Source of the DNA: Batrachochytrium dendrobatidis JAM81
Lineage: Eukaryota > Chytridiomycota > Chytridiomycetes > Rhizophydiales
NCBI RefSeq assembly: GCF_000203795.2
Contig: NW_006281103.1
Coordinates: 408,795 to 472,794 of the forward strand
DNA: 64,000 nucleotides
Direction: 5' to 3'
Translations under genes and position numbers: made by a program
Notes under the pieces: model-generated
The model's input: only the letters and a program-made list of their open reading frames with translations
What the model was told of the DNA's origin: nothing
Database searches by the model: none
Part shown: piece by piece, positions 51,891-61,940 of the stretch
Layout: every line of letters begins with the position of its first letter
How positions within the stretch are numbered: the stretch's first letter is position 1

Positions 51891-52373
51891 TTAAACGGGA
51901 GTCTCGCTACAGCTTGGTTTAGTCTTTGGCCGCTTAGCTATCTCAGCCTCTAGACGAGCTAAAAATCCTTCAAGTGACTTTTCTTTCACCAGCTTAAGAA
52001 GATGATCTGCTTTTGGTGTAGGCATATCTCCTGAAAGATCCTTCAAATGCAAAGCTTGAGCTGTGATTTTTGAATATCTGCGCATATCTTTGTGCCATTT
52101 GACACGCATTTTCTCAGACTCTGGATTTGAAAGTGGCGTATATCCAGGTGGAAAAAGCTCGGCGGCTTCCTCATCAGTGATTTCGTCCCCATCAACGGCT
52201 TCCTCATCAGTGGCTTCGCCCCCATCAGTGATTTCATTTTCAAGTCGAGTCAAATCAGCACTAATTTTTACCTCATAGCTGGTTGATGGCTCAGCATCGG
52301 ATGAATCGGGTACATTAACGGCCATAACATGCCCAAACAAAATTATAGAAACTGAGAGTAAAATTAGTTTCAT
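51891..52373 (-). CDS. small secreted acidic protein, 160 residues
   Basis: Single exon. Signal peptide MKLILLSVSIILFGHVMAV, then an acidic region with a repeated motif (GGEATDEEAVDGDEITDEEA), then a helical, basic C-terminal half (KWHKDMRRYSKITAQALHL, FLARLEAEIAKRPK). Only one Cys, near the end, so it is not a Cys-rich effector. No family is recognised. Converges on the 92-residue secreted protein gene; the two form a secreted cluster with the M36 protease. Confidence 0.7.
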   Translation of the reverse strand: MKLILLSVSIILFGHVMAVNVPDSSDAEPSTSYEVKISADLTRLENEITDGGEATDEEAVDGDEITDEEAAELFPPGYTPLSNPESEKMRVKWHKDMRRYSKITAQALHLKDLSGDMPTPKADHLLKLVKEKSLEGFLARLEAEIAKRPKTKPSCSETPV

Positions 52374-53265
52374 GTTTTAAAAGTTGTCAACTGAATGTGC
52401 TTGTTATTGACAGAATTTAGCTAGTTTAAGTATCTGCAATGGCTTCATACATACACAGCATAATAGTAAAAGGGAATAATAGCATAAGCCCAGCATGATA
52501 CGGTCGCCCTGAGTGCAGGGCGAGAGATTTGGTGCAATGGACAACTGTAAAGCATTTTTGTATAGTCTCCAATTTTGTGGAATGTTAGATTCAAGAGTCG
52601 AGATTGCACAAGTTTTTGGAATAAACTTGAATGTCAAGATATAAGATATTTGCATGCAGTACGCCATATTCAAACACGTAGACCAACAGTTCAAGTGGTT
52701 GCTATTGTAGTACTTGTATCGCCCCGACCTGAGCCATACCTGTTAGGGTTAGACGCACTAGTATCTAAAGATACAAGTACAGCTACGAGTTGATGATCTC
52801 GAGATGGTCGCGCTAAGACTCACTAGACACAACAATACTCAGACACCGCTATATAGTGAACCCAATCTATGATTTCAACAACTTCCATTATCAAGAGCAT
52901 CTAGTATTATTTTGATAATACTTGAAACCAGGCTTTATACATTGCGGATTTACAACTTGGCCGACCAGACTCAAGATTCATGCAAATCCATCAAGAGCCC
53001 ATGTTGAGGCTGCTTAATGCTGAACAGAGGGCACTGCTTGCTGCTTTATAAAGCAGCAGTTTAAAGCCATGAGATTGATTAGCAACCCAAATTCGGGTTT
53101 GAGTCCTGTGCTGTCAACTGCTTGCTATGGCTTTACACATTTGCAATATTTTAGGGTGTTTCAGCTTATTGCTTCCGCTTATAGTTTCAATTAACTAATA
53201 GTTTTGCTTCCAGTGGCTAAAACTCAATACTGGAGTTGAATAATCATCAGTTTATACTATTGATT
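52374..53265. other. intergenic, about 890 bp
   Basis: No supported gene. A 96-codon minus-strand frame (52404-52694) has no recognisable feature. No tRNA or repeat was recognised. The promoters of the flanking divergent genes should lie here. Confidence 0.35.
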
Positions 53266-55786
53266 ATGGATAGTTCAAAAAACCGAAATAGAGTTCAACC
53301 TAAAGCCTTTGGATATGTTAATGCGTCATGTCCAACTGCAGTTCAAAGCCCTTTCAGTGTCGTTGGTGACCTGAATGACACTCGCCCTAATGATGCATTA
53401 AACGAGCGACCAGATACTAGCAGGCTGCAGTATGAAGGGAGTGACAATAGTAACCTAACCCTGAATTCGCCAAGCTCTAATACACCGCTTCTTAAGCACC
53501 ATTCTGTCAGCCATTTAGAGCCAGGCAAAAGCGATGTGCAATTAATCGATCAGCCCAAAAAACCACCTGTGCATCCTGAATTCTTTACTGTTCAATTACC
53601 GCTGAGTGATTCTGAAAATGATACCAGAAAGTCTACTCTAGCATTCAAGACACCCATTACTAGGCATGCCAAACTTGCTCATTTGGATGGACTGCGTGGT
53701 ATTGCTGCTCTCTGGGTGTTCTTTATTCATTATTTAGACAACCGCTCTCCAAAGCTTTTGAATGTAATGGATCTCCTTGTTAAATATTGACGACATGTAT
53801 ACGGTACTATCATTTGCAGTATGTAATGTTAACTTTGTATATTTGCTTGATTTCAAGTTCCTTCTCGGATACCAATCTTGGAAAGCAAGGTTGGTTTTAT
53901 AATCTGATTTACAATTATTCTTTAAACTTTGTCATATGCCTTGCCAAGCTATTGATCTTTAGTGTTTTTACTCATTCAATCATGATTCAAATTGGATTGC
54001 CATGATAAAAAGCGTCCCAATATTCTTTATTTTGAGTGGTCGAGTGCTTACGGTTTCCGTGCTCAGAACTGGCAACTTTCGTCAACTTGCATCGGCCATT
54101 ATTCGACGTCCATTTCGGTTACTTGTGCCTATGTATATTTTAATTATTCTCGACAACATGCTAATTCATTATGGTAATGTCTGATTGTTTAAAGCTTATC
54201 TTTTGGTCCAACGTTTACAAACTTGTATGGAATCCAAGCTAATATCTATGTTTCAAAAACTTGCACTGACTGTTACTTTGTTAATAGAGAGACCCGTTAA
54301 CTCGCTGTTTGAGCTTATTTTCTCCCCGCTGTGGTTTATTGTACGTAGCAGTGACTATCTTGCAGCTGGTGTGTAGTGAGTATGTTTCGCGTAGTAGTAT
54401 GTCGCTAACTAAACTCTAAATGATATAGTTTGGTTCCATCAATGTCCCCGATATAATAACGGGTGTTGTTTGGACTCTTAGACAAGGTAACCCAAATTTT
54501 GTTGCCTGTGATTGCTGGATATACAGTAAATTTATTTTTTAGAGCCGTATTCATGCAAATAGAGCACTTGTATCCAACAGTGATCCTATTATTTAGAATA
54601 TGTACCATGGTTGGATATTTGTTGTGTCTTTCTGTTAGAAGTTGATTACTCTTTCAATAGACAATGTCCATCATAGATGCACACAAACTATATTTTGAAT
54701 CTACTTTAGAATAACCATTCACTGCAATCTAGATATTGAGTTTGATTCTTTTCAATCAAACTCTGTACAAACTCATCCTTGTCAAAAAGTTCAAAAGATA
54801 GTGTTGTCCAGTATATTGACAACACTCATTCTGTGAGATTGACTGTTTCTTATACATCGACATCCTTACTTGGTGCTTTATTTTACGTGAATACGGCTGT
54901 GATACCACACCGAGTACTCATTTGATTATTATTTCAATCATGCACATTAGAATACTATTTTTCGAATGTCATCTATTTTACCACTTTTCTGTTGCTGCAG
55001 TTTCAGAGTAACAACCGAGCAAGATACATAATTATGGGAGCAGTGATGGCCTGGTTTCACCTGACACACTCGTGGGGCACTCATTTTATTGCTGGCTTAT
55101 TTATAGCAGATCTAGCGCAACATGGGTACATAGAGAAATATCGAGGATGGCGTTTTTCTCCATATCTTACAGCAGCTTGTTTCTTTGGATCAATGATCTG
55201 TGTTTTCCGTACTCCTTGGTTCAATATTGCAGACTACCTTGATCAATCCATTCGCAAATATCAATTTTCCAATGGAGTCATGGGCGTGAGCGGAGTATTT
55301 TATGAAGAGAATGCTTTAATATTTTTATTCTGTCTAGCAACTATGTTTGCAATCGAAACAAGCGTATATCTTCAATGGTTTTTTTCTAGATCTGTCTTTT
55401 TGTTCCTAGGACGAATTTCATTTCCCATGTATTTAATTCATCACTACACATTTTCCACTATGGATTGGTTCAACCAGCATGTAAAAAACGTTTTTTACGA
55501 TTCTATTTTGACGGAAATCATTATTATTGTAGTTCCTACTCTATTTCTCTGCTTAGTATCGTATATTTTGGTGTTTATTATGGACAATCCAAGCGTGGTT
55601 GTTGGAAAATGGGTCGAAGGAGTGGTTCTTGGCGATGATTGGTCTCTGCACACTTTCAAAAGTTGGCTGATAAGGATACCTCAAAGGCTTAGACTCGATT
55701 GTCGGCAATGCGTACTTGGCTGGTGGTGTGCTGTTAAGAAATGCTATATTAATATGCGATTTTCGAAAGAACAGTCATCATCTTAA
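53266..55786 (+). CDS. acyltransferase-3 family membrane protein
   Basis: Six exons: 53266-53763, 53858-53889, 54013-54173, 54288-54340, 54429-54486, 54951-55786; 1638 nt, 545 residues. Acyl_transf_3 (OafA/NodX-like) enzymes acylate sugars or lipids at membranes. About 140 soluble residues precede the family signature HLDGLRGIAALWVFFIHY. Next come SVPIFFILSGRVLTVSVLR, LFELIFSPLWFI, DIITGVVWTLRQE, AVMAWFHLTHSWGTHFIAGL and GRISFPMYLIHHYTF, with about ten membrane segments. The exon chain was fixed by these motifs; each junction keeps phase. Intron 5 (464 nt) holds a complete inverted-repeat element, yet the reading frame is intact. The substrate is unknown. Confidence 0.85.
54541..54899. mobile_element. 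inverted-repeat element (MITE-like), copy 5, in an intron
   Basis: Left end GAGCCGTATTCATGCAAATA and right end TATTTTACGTGAATACGGCT enclose about 359 bp inside intron 5 of the acyltransferase gene. It carries GAGATTGACTGTTTCTTA near the right end and GTTCAAAAGATAGTGTTGTC, both shared with copy 6. No coding capacity. Confidence 0.75.
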
Positions 55787-57547
55787 ACTCTTTTCCAAGG
55801 TTTATTATTTATGAATAAAACGTTGCTCATATGCTTGGTTTATGGTATAGTTGTCCTACTTTACAGCTGGTATCAATGGGTATGAAAACGGGAGGAAAAT
55901 ATTTTATTTATATTCCACAATTCAATTTCGCCGTGTTTTGAAAGCATCCTGATAATACCAAACAGGCTGCTGTTACGGGATTTCGGAAACAAGAATTATG
56001 CGTTGTAAAATTACATGGCTGTTTTAGGTTAGTGCACAGATCCTAAGTGGAACGTCGAAGATCGTGTCAAAACAAGGTCAGGATCAGCAAACAACTGCCG
56101 CGATACAGAAAACACGAACAATATATGCCCAGCCATTAGGTCAGCAGACAAACACGACGATATTTGCAAACGAACATTGCCAAAAAAGCAACCCAATTCA
56201 ACCACACTTTTGTGTGTGGTGGATAAAATTTATGCAAGTACCGCCTCAGATGATACATATTGATAATTGCTGTATTTTTCATTCATCACTCCATTCTCAT
56301 CTTTTGTCACCAGCCGTGATGACACCACAAGTCAGTGAACTGGTCAATGTTAGCAAATGGCAGATATTGATTCAGGTCCATCTTATTTCATTACATTGGA
56401 TACAGCACAATTTATTCATATGAATACAATGTAATGATTAGACACATCAACGAGTATTTAATCGACCAATGGAAAAATCTAATTGTTGCCGTCTTTGGAT
56501 CAGTCACAACCAAACCACAATGTACGCTAATAAACCAATGCTATTGTCATGGACAGATCTGAAATACAAACGCCAATCTACTTGATTGAACACTAGTTTA
56601 AGCTCTACAATGATCGACTAAACATTCAATTCGTGTCAAGCTAAATGCTAGTCTCTACTTTTATATCATGTTTTTAGTCTTTCCGAGTGTTGGAATGACA
56701 CTGGATATACAATCAAGCATTCTATTCATCTGAAAACAAAGGTGGATAAAAGCCATATCAACGGCATTGACTAGTACTTTTGCGAATTGATGTGCAACAG
56801 TGCTGCATTTCTAAAGTCAGTGTCTGCTTATACAAGACTGACTCATAAACAGTTGTCTGGTTTTTTAAACCCCATTAGCCATAAACATGCCAATATTTAA
56901 CCGCATAAACAAGGAATATAACATTTTGTATGTTGGGATGATACTCCGTGTATGCCCTGACCATAATACACCAAATCTCGTTTCCAACAAGTTATACAGT
57001 GTGGGGTACAGACATTGAGTTCAGCAATGCTTGGAGTGGAGTATTTGCAAGCAGCAATGGATAAACTACCATCAGCATATCTTGATTGGCAGTAAAATCA
57101 GCAAGCTTTTATTGCTATGCAAATTCTGAATGCATCAGCCCTAATTAACAAGCAGCGTTTCTGCTGAGTAGTTGGCAAGAAATGCTTCAAAGTCATATGT
57201 AGACTATTTCATTAGCCCTCAATATCGCATTAGAGCGTGCTAAGCTGTGGTCACTTGTTATTCAAAGGATTGATGTTTATTTTGAACTCTACCATGACTG
57301 ACAATAGGGCAGAAAAATGCAACAAATCAAGCCATGCTTTGGACAAACCGGAATAACTGACCAGTCTATCAAGGCGCTGTTGTAATCATTTTACTCCGCT
57401 TGCTTACATGTGTGAGATTGATCCGCATAAGCGATAAATGCATTAGCACAAATTACTGTCTATAAATAGAAACCATGTTTCATGACCGAGTCGACCATCT
57501 CCGAATATTACCAATTAAAATCTACTTGAAATCTACTCGAAATCGCA
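55787..57547. other. intergenic, about 1.76 kb
   Basis: No gene is supported between the acyltransferase and catalase genes, which lie on the same strand. A 119-codon plus-strand frame near 56064 begins without ATG and has no recognisable motif. The catalase promoter should lie at the right side; no clear element was identified. Confidence 0.4.
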
Positions 57548-59206
57548 ATGATATGTCCCTATGCGTCAGCTGCACCTTCAAATCCACACCAGGGTATAGG
57601 TATGGCTGCTCCAGCACTTGCTGAAATGAACACACCATTTTCATTGGAAAAACCTCTTGATATAAACGGTAAAGTGGGCGACTTTGCCATGGGCATCATT
57701 GGTTTGACTACTCGTCAAGGACATGCAGTTCCAGACAATCAAAACTCGAAATCTGCTGGAAGTCGAGGTCCTCTGATGCTGCAAGATTATCATTTTCAGG
57801 AGAAAATGTCCCATTTTGTTCGTGAACGTATTCCAGAACGAGTTGTGCATGGACGTGGTGCCGGTGCCCATGGATATTTTGAAGCCTACGGAAGCGCTGG
57901 AAACGAGACGATTGGCAAGTACACCAGAGCAAAGCTGTTTGACACTAAAGGCAAGCGCACACCTGTGTTTACACGGTTTTCTACTGTTATTCATGGTGGT
58001 ACTTCACCCGAAACCTTGCGTGATCCCCGTGGATTCGCAGTCAAGTTCTATACCGAAGACGGTAACTGGGATCTTGTTGGTCTCAATCTCAAGGTGTTTT
58101 TTATTCGTGATTCCATCAAGTTTCCCGACATGGTTCACAGTTTGAAACCCGATCCAGTCACAAACATTCAAGATCCAAACCGTGTATTCGACTTTATGAG
58201 TCAAACTCCCGAGTCAACTCATATGCTGACATTTTTGAATTCGCCATGGGGTATTCCTGCCGACTATCGCCACATGCACGGAAGTGGTGTCAACACATAC
58301 AAGTGGGTCAACAAGGAAGGCTTGGCACACCTTGTCAAATATCACTGGATCTCCAAACAGGGCATCAAAAACCTCAAGCAAAGCGAGGCTGACGCAATTC
58401 AGTCCAACGACTTCAACCATGCTACAGATGATCTGTATCAGTCAATCAAGCGAGGCGAGTATCCAGAATGGGAGTTGAATGTACAACTGTTGACAGATGA
58501 CGAGCACAGTGAATTGGATTTTGATCCTCTTGACGATACCAAACTGTGGCCAGAGTCGATTGCGCCAATGCTTCCAGTTGGACGTATGGTTCTTGATCGT
58601 AACCCAGTCAATTATTATGCCGAGGTAGAGCAGGCGGCATTTGGAACAGGAGTTTTGGTTGACGGATTGGATTTCTCGGACGACAAGATGTTGCAAGGTC
58701 GCACGTTCAGTTATGGTGATGCACAACGATATCGTCTTGGTGTCAATTATTTACAGCTGCCAATCAACAAACCTTTGAACAAGGTGGCAACCAATCAGCG
58801 TGACGGTACAATGACATACTTTGTGGACGGTACAGATGCAGGCGAGAATCCTCATATTAACTACGAGCCATCCAGTCGCAACGGTCTTGTGCAGCAGCCA
58901 AATGTATATCCAGGACCTGTGCATGAGCCTGTTTTACCCGATGGAACCAAGATTGGACGCGCACCTATTAATCGTACGAATCCGTTTGCTCAAGCTGGCG
59001 AGACTTACAGGAGTTTCGAAGACTGGGAACGAGATGAGCTTATTATGAATCTTGGCAAAGCACTTGCAGTATGCAACAAAGACATTCAAGAGCGCATGGT
59101 GCATAACTTTAGTCAAGCCGATAAAGATTATGGTGCACGAGTTGCCAAAGCGATTGAAGATATTTCTTCAAAGGGATCCAAGGATGAACCCAAAAAACCC
59201 GAATAG
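57548..59206 (+). CDS. haem catalase, small-subunit type, intronless
   Basis: Single exon, 552 residues. Catalase removes hydrogen peroxide. Family landmarks: distal His in [15 protein letters not shown] (His101), [54 protein letters not shown], and the proximal haem-Tyr motif [14 protein letters not shown]. It lacks the C-terminal flavodoxin-like domain of large-subunit catalases. Unusual: the segment that normally reads GNNTPxFF reads GLNLKVFF (residues 178-185), so the position of the distal Asn is Leu. It is the only intron-free long metabolic gene here, and its closest style is the bacterial/fungal clade-3 type, so gene transfer is possible but unproven. There is no clear C-terminal SKL-type peroxisome signal (it ends KKPE). 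Confidence 0.95.
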   Translation: MICPYASAAPSNPHQGIGMAAPALAEMNTPFSLEKPLDINGKVGDFAMGIIGLTTRQGHAVPDNQNSKSAGSRGPLMLQDYHFQEKMSHFVRERIPERVVHGRGAGAHGYFEAYGSAGNETIGKYTRAKLFDTKGKRTPVFTRFSTVIHGGTSPETLRDPRGFAVKFYTEDGNWDLVGLNLKVFFIRDSIKFPDMVHSLKPDPVTNIQDPNRVFDFMSQTPESTHMLTFLNSPWGIPADYRHMHGSGVNTYKWVNKEGLAHLVKYHWISKQGIKNLKQSEADAIQSNDFNHATDDLYQSIKRGEYPEWELNVQLLTDDEHSELDFDPLDDTKLWPESIAPMLPVGRMVLDRNPVNYYAEVEQAAFGTGVLVDGLDFSDDKMLQGRTFSYGDAQRYRLGVNYLQLPINKPLNKVATNQRDGTMTYFVDGTDAGENPHINYEPSSRNGLVQQPNVYPGPVHEPVLPDGTKIGRAPINRTNPFAQAGETYRSFEDWERDELIMNLGKALAVCNKDIQERMVHNFSQADKDYGARVAKAIEDISSKGSKDEPKKPE

Positions 59207-59406
59207 TAAACCAACAATTGAACACAACTAAATAAATCATATCTTGTAAACCCATTTAACTTGTCATTTAGACTGATATTGTGATATAATCATGCAAGTA
59301 GCATGCTTGCACAAGTTATTCTGCATCCGTTTATTACAAAATATATAATTTCTTGGGCTAAGCTTTACCAGTTATTTCTATTTTGCCTTTTCTGCACCAC
59401 TGTCTT

Positions 59407-60739
59407 ATGTGGAGTCGATTTGTTGTTACTCGCCAATTTCTTTATCAATCAAAGGCTATATCCAATTACTATTTAATGTCCACTAGATCTGTGACTGTTT
59501 CGCTTTATGCTAAGGAGAGAGAGGTTGGCATCGATGCTGTACTACGAGCATCTCGTCTCTGTCAAACTGTATTCAAGCACATTGTATCATCACAGAGCAT
59601 CATGAAAGCAGATAAATCTCCAGTCACCATTGCAGACTATGGTGCCCAGGCAGTTGTGAACTCGTTACTGAAAAAGGCGTTTCCCAATGACCTTATTGTT
59701 GGTGAGCATTTCTATTTGACTAGGTAAAATGTATTATCTAACCGGTTTGATGGACTGTAGGTGAAGAAGATGCTGCAGATCTGAATACAAATGATACGCT
59801 TTCAACTCAAGTCGTTGACCTTGCCAATTCTGTGTTGCCTAATCCACTGAGTACACAAGAGGTAGGCCGGCAGGGCTATTTATAATGAGATTTATGATTC
59901 TGGACTGTGTTGTCATGAGTGTATCATTTCGTTTTCTTACAGATACAACCTCGTTAGATATTGACTGCGATAGATTTAGGAAAGTCTTTAGGCTGTAAAC
60001 AAGGTCGGTTTTGGACACTGGATCCCATTGATGGAACCAAAGGATTTTTGCGTGGTGACCAGTATGCAGTATGCCTTGCTCTGATTGTTGATGGAGTTGT
60101 ACAAGTTGCTGTTCAAGGATGTCCCAATCTACCCCACAGCATATCCGATCCTTTTGGTAGTCGTGGGTCCCTATTTGTAGCTGTGCGTGGTCAAGGTGCT
60201 TTCGAGGTAGAATGGATGCACTATTACTAGCAAAAGTTTAAATGTGTTTTACCAACTACTTTGGTGCTAATATATATCAAACCATTTATGGCGTGGACAT
60301 GTAGAGATTGATGGACTCCAACCTTGAACATCAAATCCGAGTTTTGCAAGAAGATAATCCAGCAGGTACCCAATTCTGTGAATCTTTTGAAGCAGCACAT
60401 TCTTCACAGTCAGATACAGCACAAATTGGACAGAAGCTGAATATTTCCAAGCCTTCTGTACGCATGGATTCTCAATGCAAATATGCTGTTCTTGCTCGCG
60501 GCGATGCTGGAATTTATCTGCGCATTCCTGCTCGTGCCGACTATGTCGAAAAGATTTGGGATCATGCGGGTGGATCTTTGTTGGTTGAAGAGGCTGGTGG
60601 CCGTGTTAGCGATGTGTCGGGGAAACCTCTAGATTTTACTAAAGGTCGTACCTTGTCGGGTAACAAAGGTATCGTTGCAACTAATGGACTGATACATAAA
60701 AAAGTACTCGACGCAGTTCAAAGTGTTTTGAAATTGTAA
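59407..60739 (+). CDS. MET22: 3'(2'),5'-bisphosphate nucleotidase (HAL2/MET22)
   Basis: Four exons: 59407-59701, 59761-59861, 59958-60206, 60305-60739; 1080 nt, 359 residues. The enzyme converts PAP to AMP and phosphate, preventing PAP build-up from sulfate assimilation; the family is sensitive to Li+ and Na+. Motifs: KSPVTIADYGAQAVV, the metal-binding VGEEDAAD, RFWTLDPIDGTKGFLRGDQ, and WDHAGGSLLVEEAGGRVSD. The first 24 residues (MWSRFVVTRQFLYQSK...) look like a mitochondrial presequence; a second in-frame ATG at 59476 starts where the yeast enzyme starts, suggesting dual localisation. The stop is 18 bp from an inverted-repeat element. Confidence 0.94.
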
Positions 60740-60757
60740 ATTCAATTGAAATACTTA

Positions 60758-61186
60758 CAGCCATATTCACGTAAAATGAACCACTTTTGTAATGATTGTT
60801 TTGGAATAAACAATTGTTACATATTCGTTGTTATTGGGGACTGGCTATTTCTTTTATTGAAGTTCTGTTGTATCCTAATATCAGATACGTTCTAGTTCAA
60901 CATATCCCAGGAATGCAACTGTTGTTTCCATGATGATTACCGATTGTTTGGGTTGAAAAAGGAAAGTTGGAGGTTGAAAGGTGTCAAGGATGTGGAATAT
61001 ATTGAAACTGAGATGTGATCATTTGTTCTGTATTTTTGTACATGAGTGATCACGGAGTAAGACCAGTAGATTAATGAGTTCAAAAGACACAATATTGTCC
61101 AGTAAGATTGGTACCAATCAAACATAAGATTGACTGTTTATTATATATTTTGATATTTAATATTTCATTTTACGTGAATACGGCTG
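60758..61186. mobile_element. inverted-repeat element (MITE-like), copy 6, best preserved
   Basis: Left end CAGCCATATTCACGTAAAAT and right end ATTTTACGTGAATACGGCTG are inverted copies differing at one position over 20 bp. Both ends are flanked by TA, as expected for a TA-target insertion (Tc1/mariner-like), though other copies do not show this clearly. The 429-bp interior has no coding capacity. It fills almost the whole gap between the converging MET22 stop (60739) and the stop of the small basic protein gene (61202). Confidence 0.85.
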
Positions 61187-61201
61187 TAAAAATACAGGTT
61201 T

Positions 61202-61706
61202 TCATTGATTTATTACTTTTTGGATAAAACCTTGATCCATGAATGCATTGGAAATATTGTTAGCTTCATTAGCAATCTAGATTTGATTTTAAAATACAGC
61301 ATCACTTGTATTGGTATATAAAACACACCTTTTTTTTGATAGCCTTTGTCTTATCACTCGACTGAATGGGTTGGAGTGCCTCGACATTACGTTGCAATCT
61401 TTCTGCCTTGATTTCCGATTCAATTTTATGTTCGTCAGTATGGACTCTCAACGATGCATCTCGAAGTGCTTTGTTGCTATTTGAAATAGCTCGTTCAGAT
61501 CGACGGACGCTAGACTGTGCTTTGATGACAGATTTAAAGCTTCCTTTTATAAACTTTGGGGTCACTTTAGAACCTTGCAATGAGGGTGTATTTGTTTTTG
61601 TAGCACCAGCATGTTTTGTCACTTTGGTTTTTGTGGGACGAGGAGCAGCCTTTTCTAATAGCGAGTCCTGATGAAAGTAGTAAGTCGACTGTGAATGAGA
61701 ATTCAT
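61202..61706 (-). CDS. small basic helical protein, unrecognised
   Basis: Two exons, 61329-61706 and 61202-61276; 453 nt, 150 residues. The first half is Lys/Thr/Pro-rich and disordered (KAAPRPTKTKVTKHAGATK). The middle is predicted helical (SVRRSERAISNSNKALRDAS, HKIESEIKAERLQRNVEAL). Exon 2 adds IANEANNISNAFMDQGFIQK. No family is recognised. It is divergent from the acidic protein gene at 61941 (234 bp between starts). The stop codon lies 16 bp from an inverted-repeat element. Confidence 0.55.
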
Positions 61707-61940
61707 GGAAACATCATTGACTTACCAGTGCTCTGACTGCAAATTTTGTCGACATTGCGGATGGTTTGGACTCGAGTTTTACGATTTTAATGGCTTTCAT
61801 TTAGGCCACGTGACTGGAAGATACGCTCCAAATCTGGCAAATATTCGACTTTTCATACGAGTAATTGTCCATTCATTGAAAGTTTAATTCTACATCAATT
61901 GTATCTGGCAATATTAGACACATTAAAAAGTGGGAAATTC

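Noticed and set aside
52738..52752. Telomere-like GTTAGGGTTAG
   Set aside because: Only about two imperfect units, inside ordinary intergenic DNA; no array.
54341..54376. Extension of acyltransferase exon 4 to the TAG at 54376
   Set aside because: Splicing at GTACGT after WFI gives correct phase and family spacing to the next exon; the extension ends in a stop.
56064..56423. 119-codon plus-strand frame
   Set aside because: Begins at a non-ATG codon, has no motif and lies in otherwise gene-free DNA.
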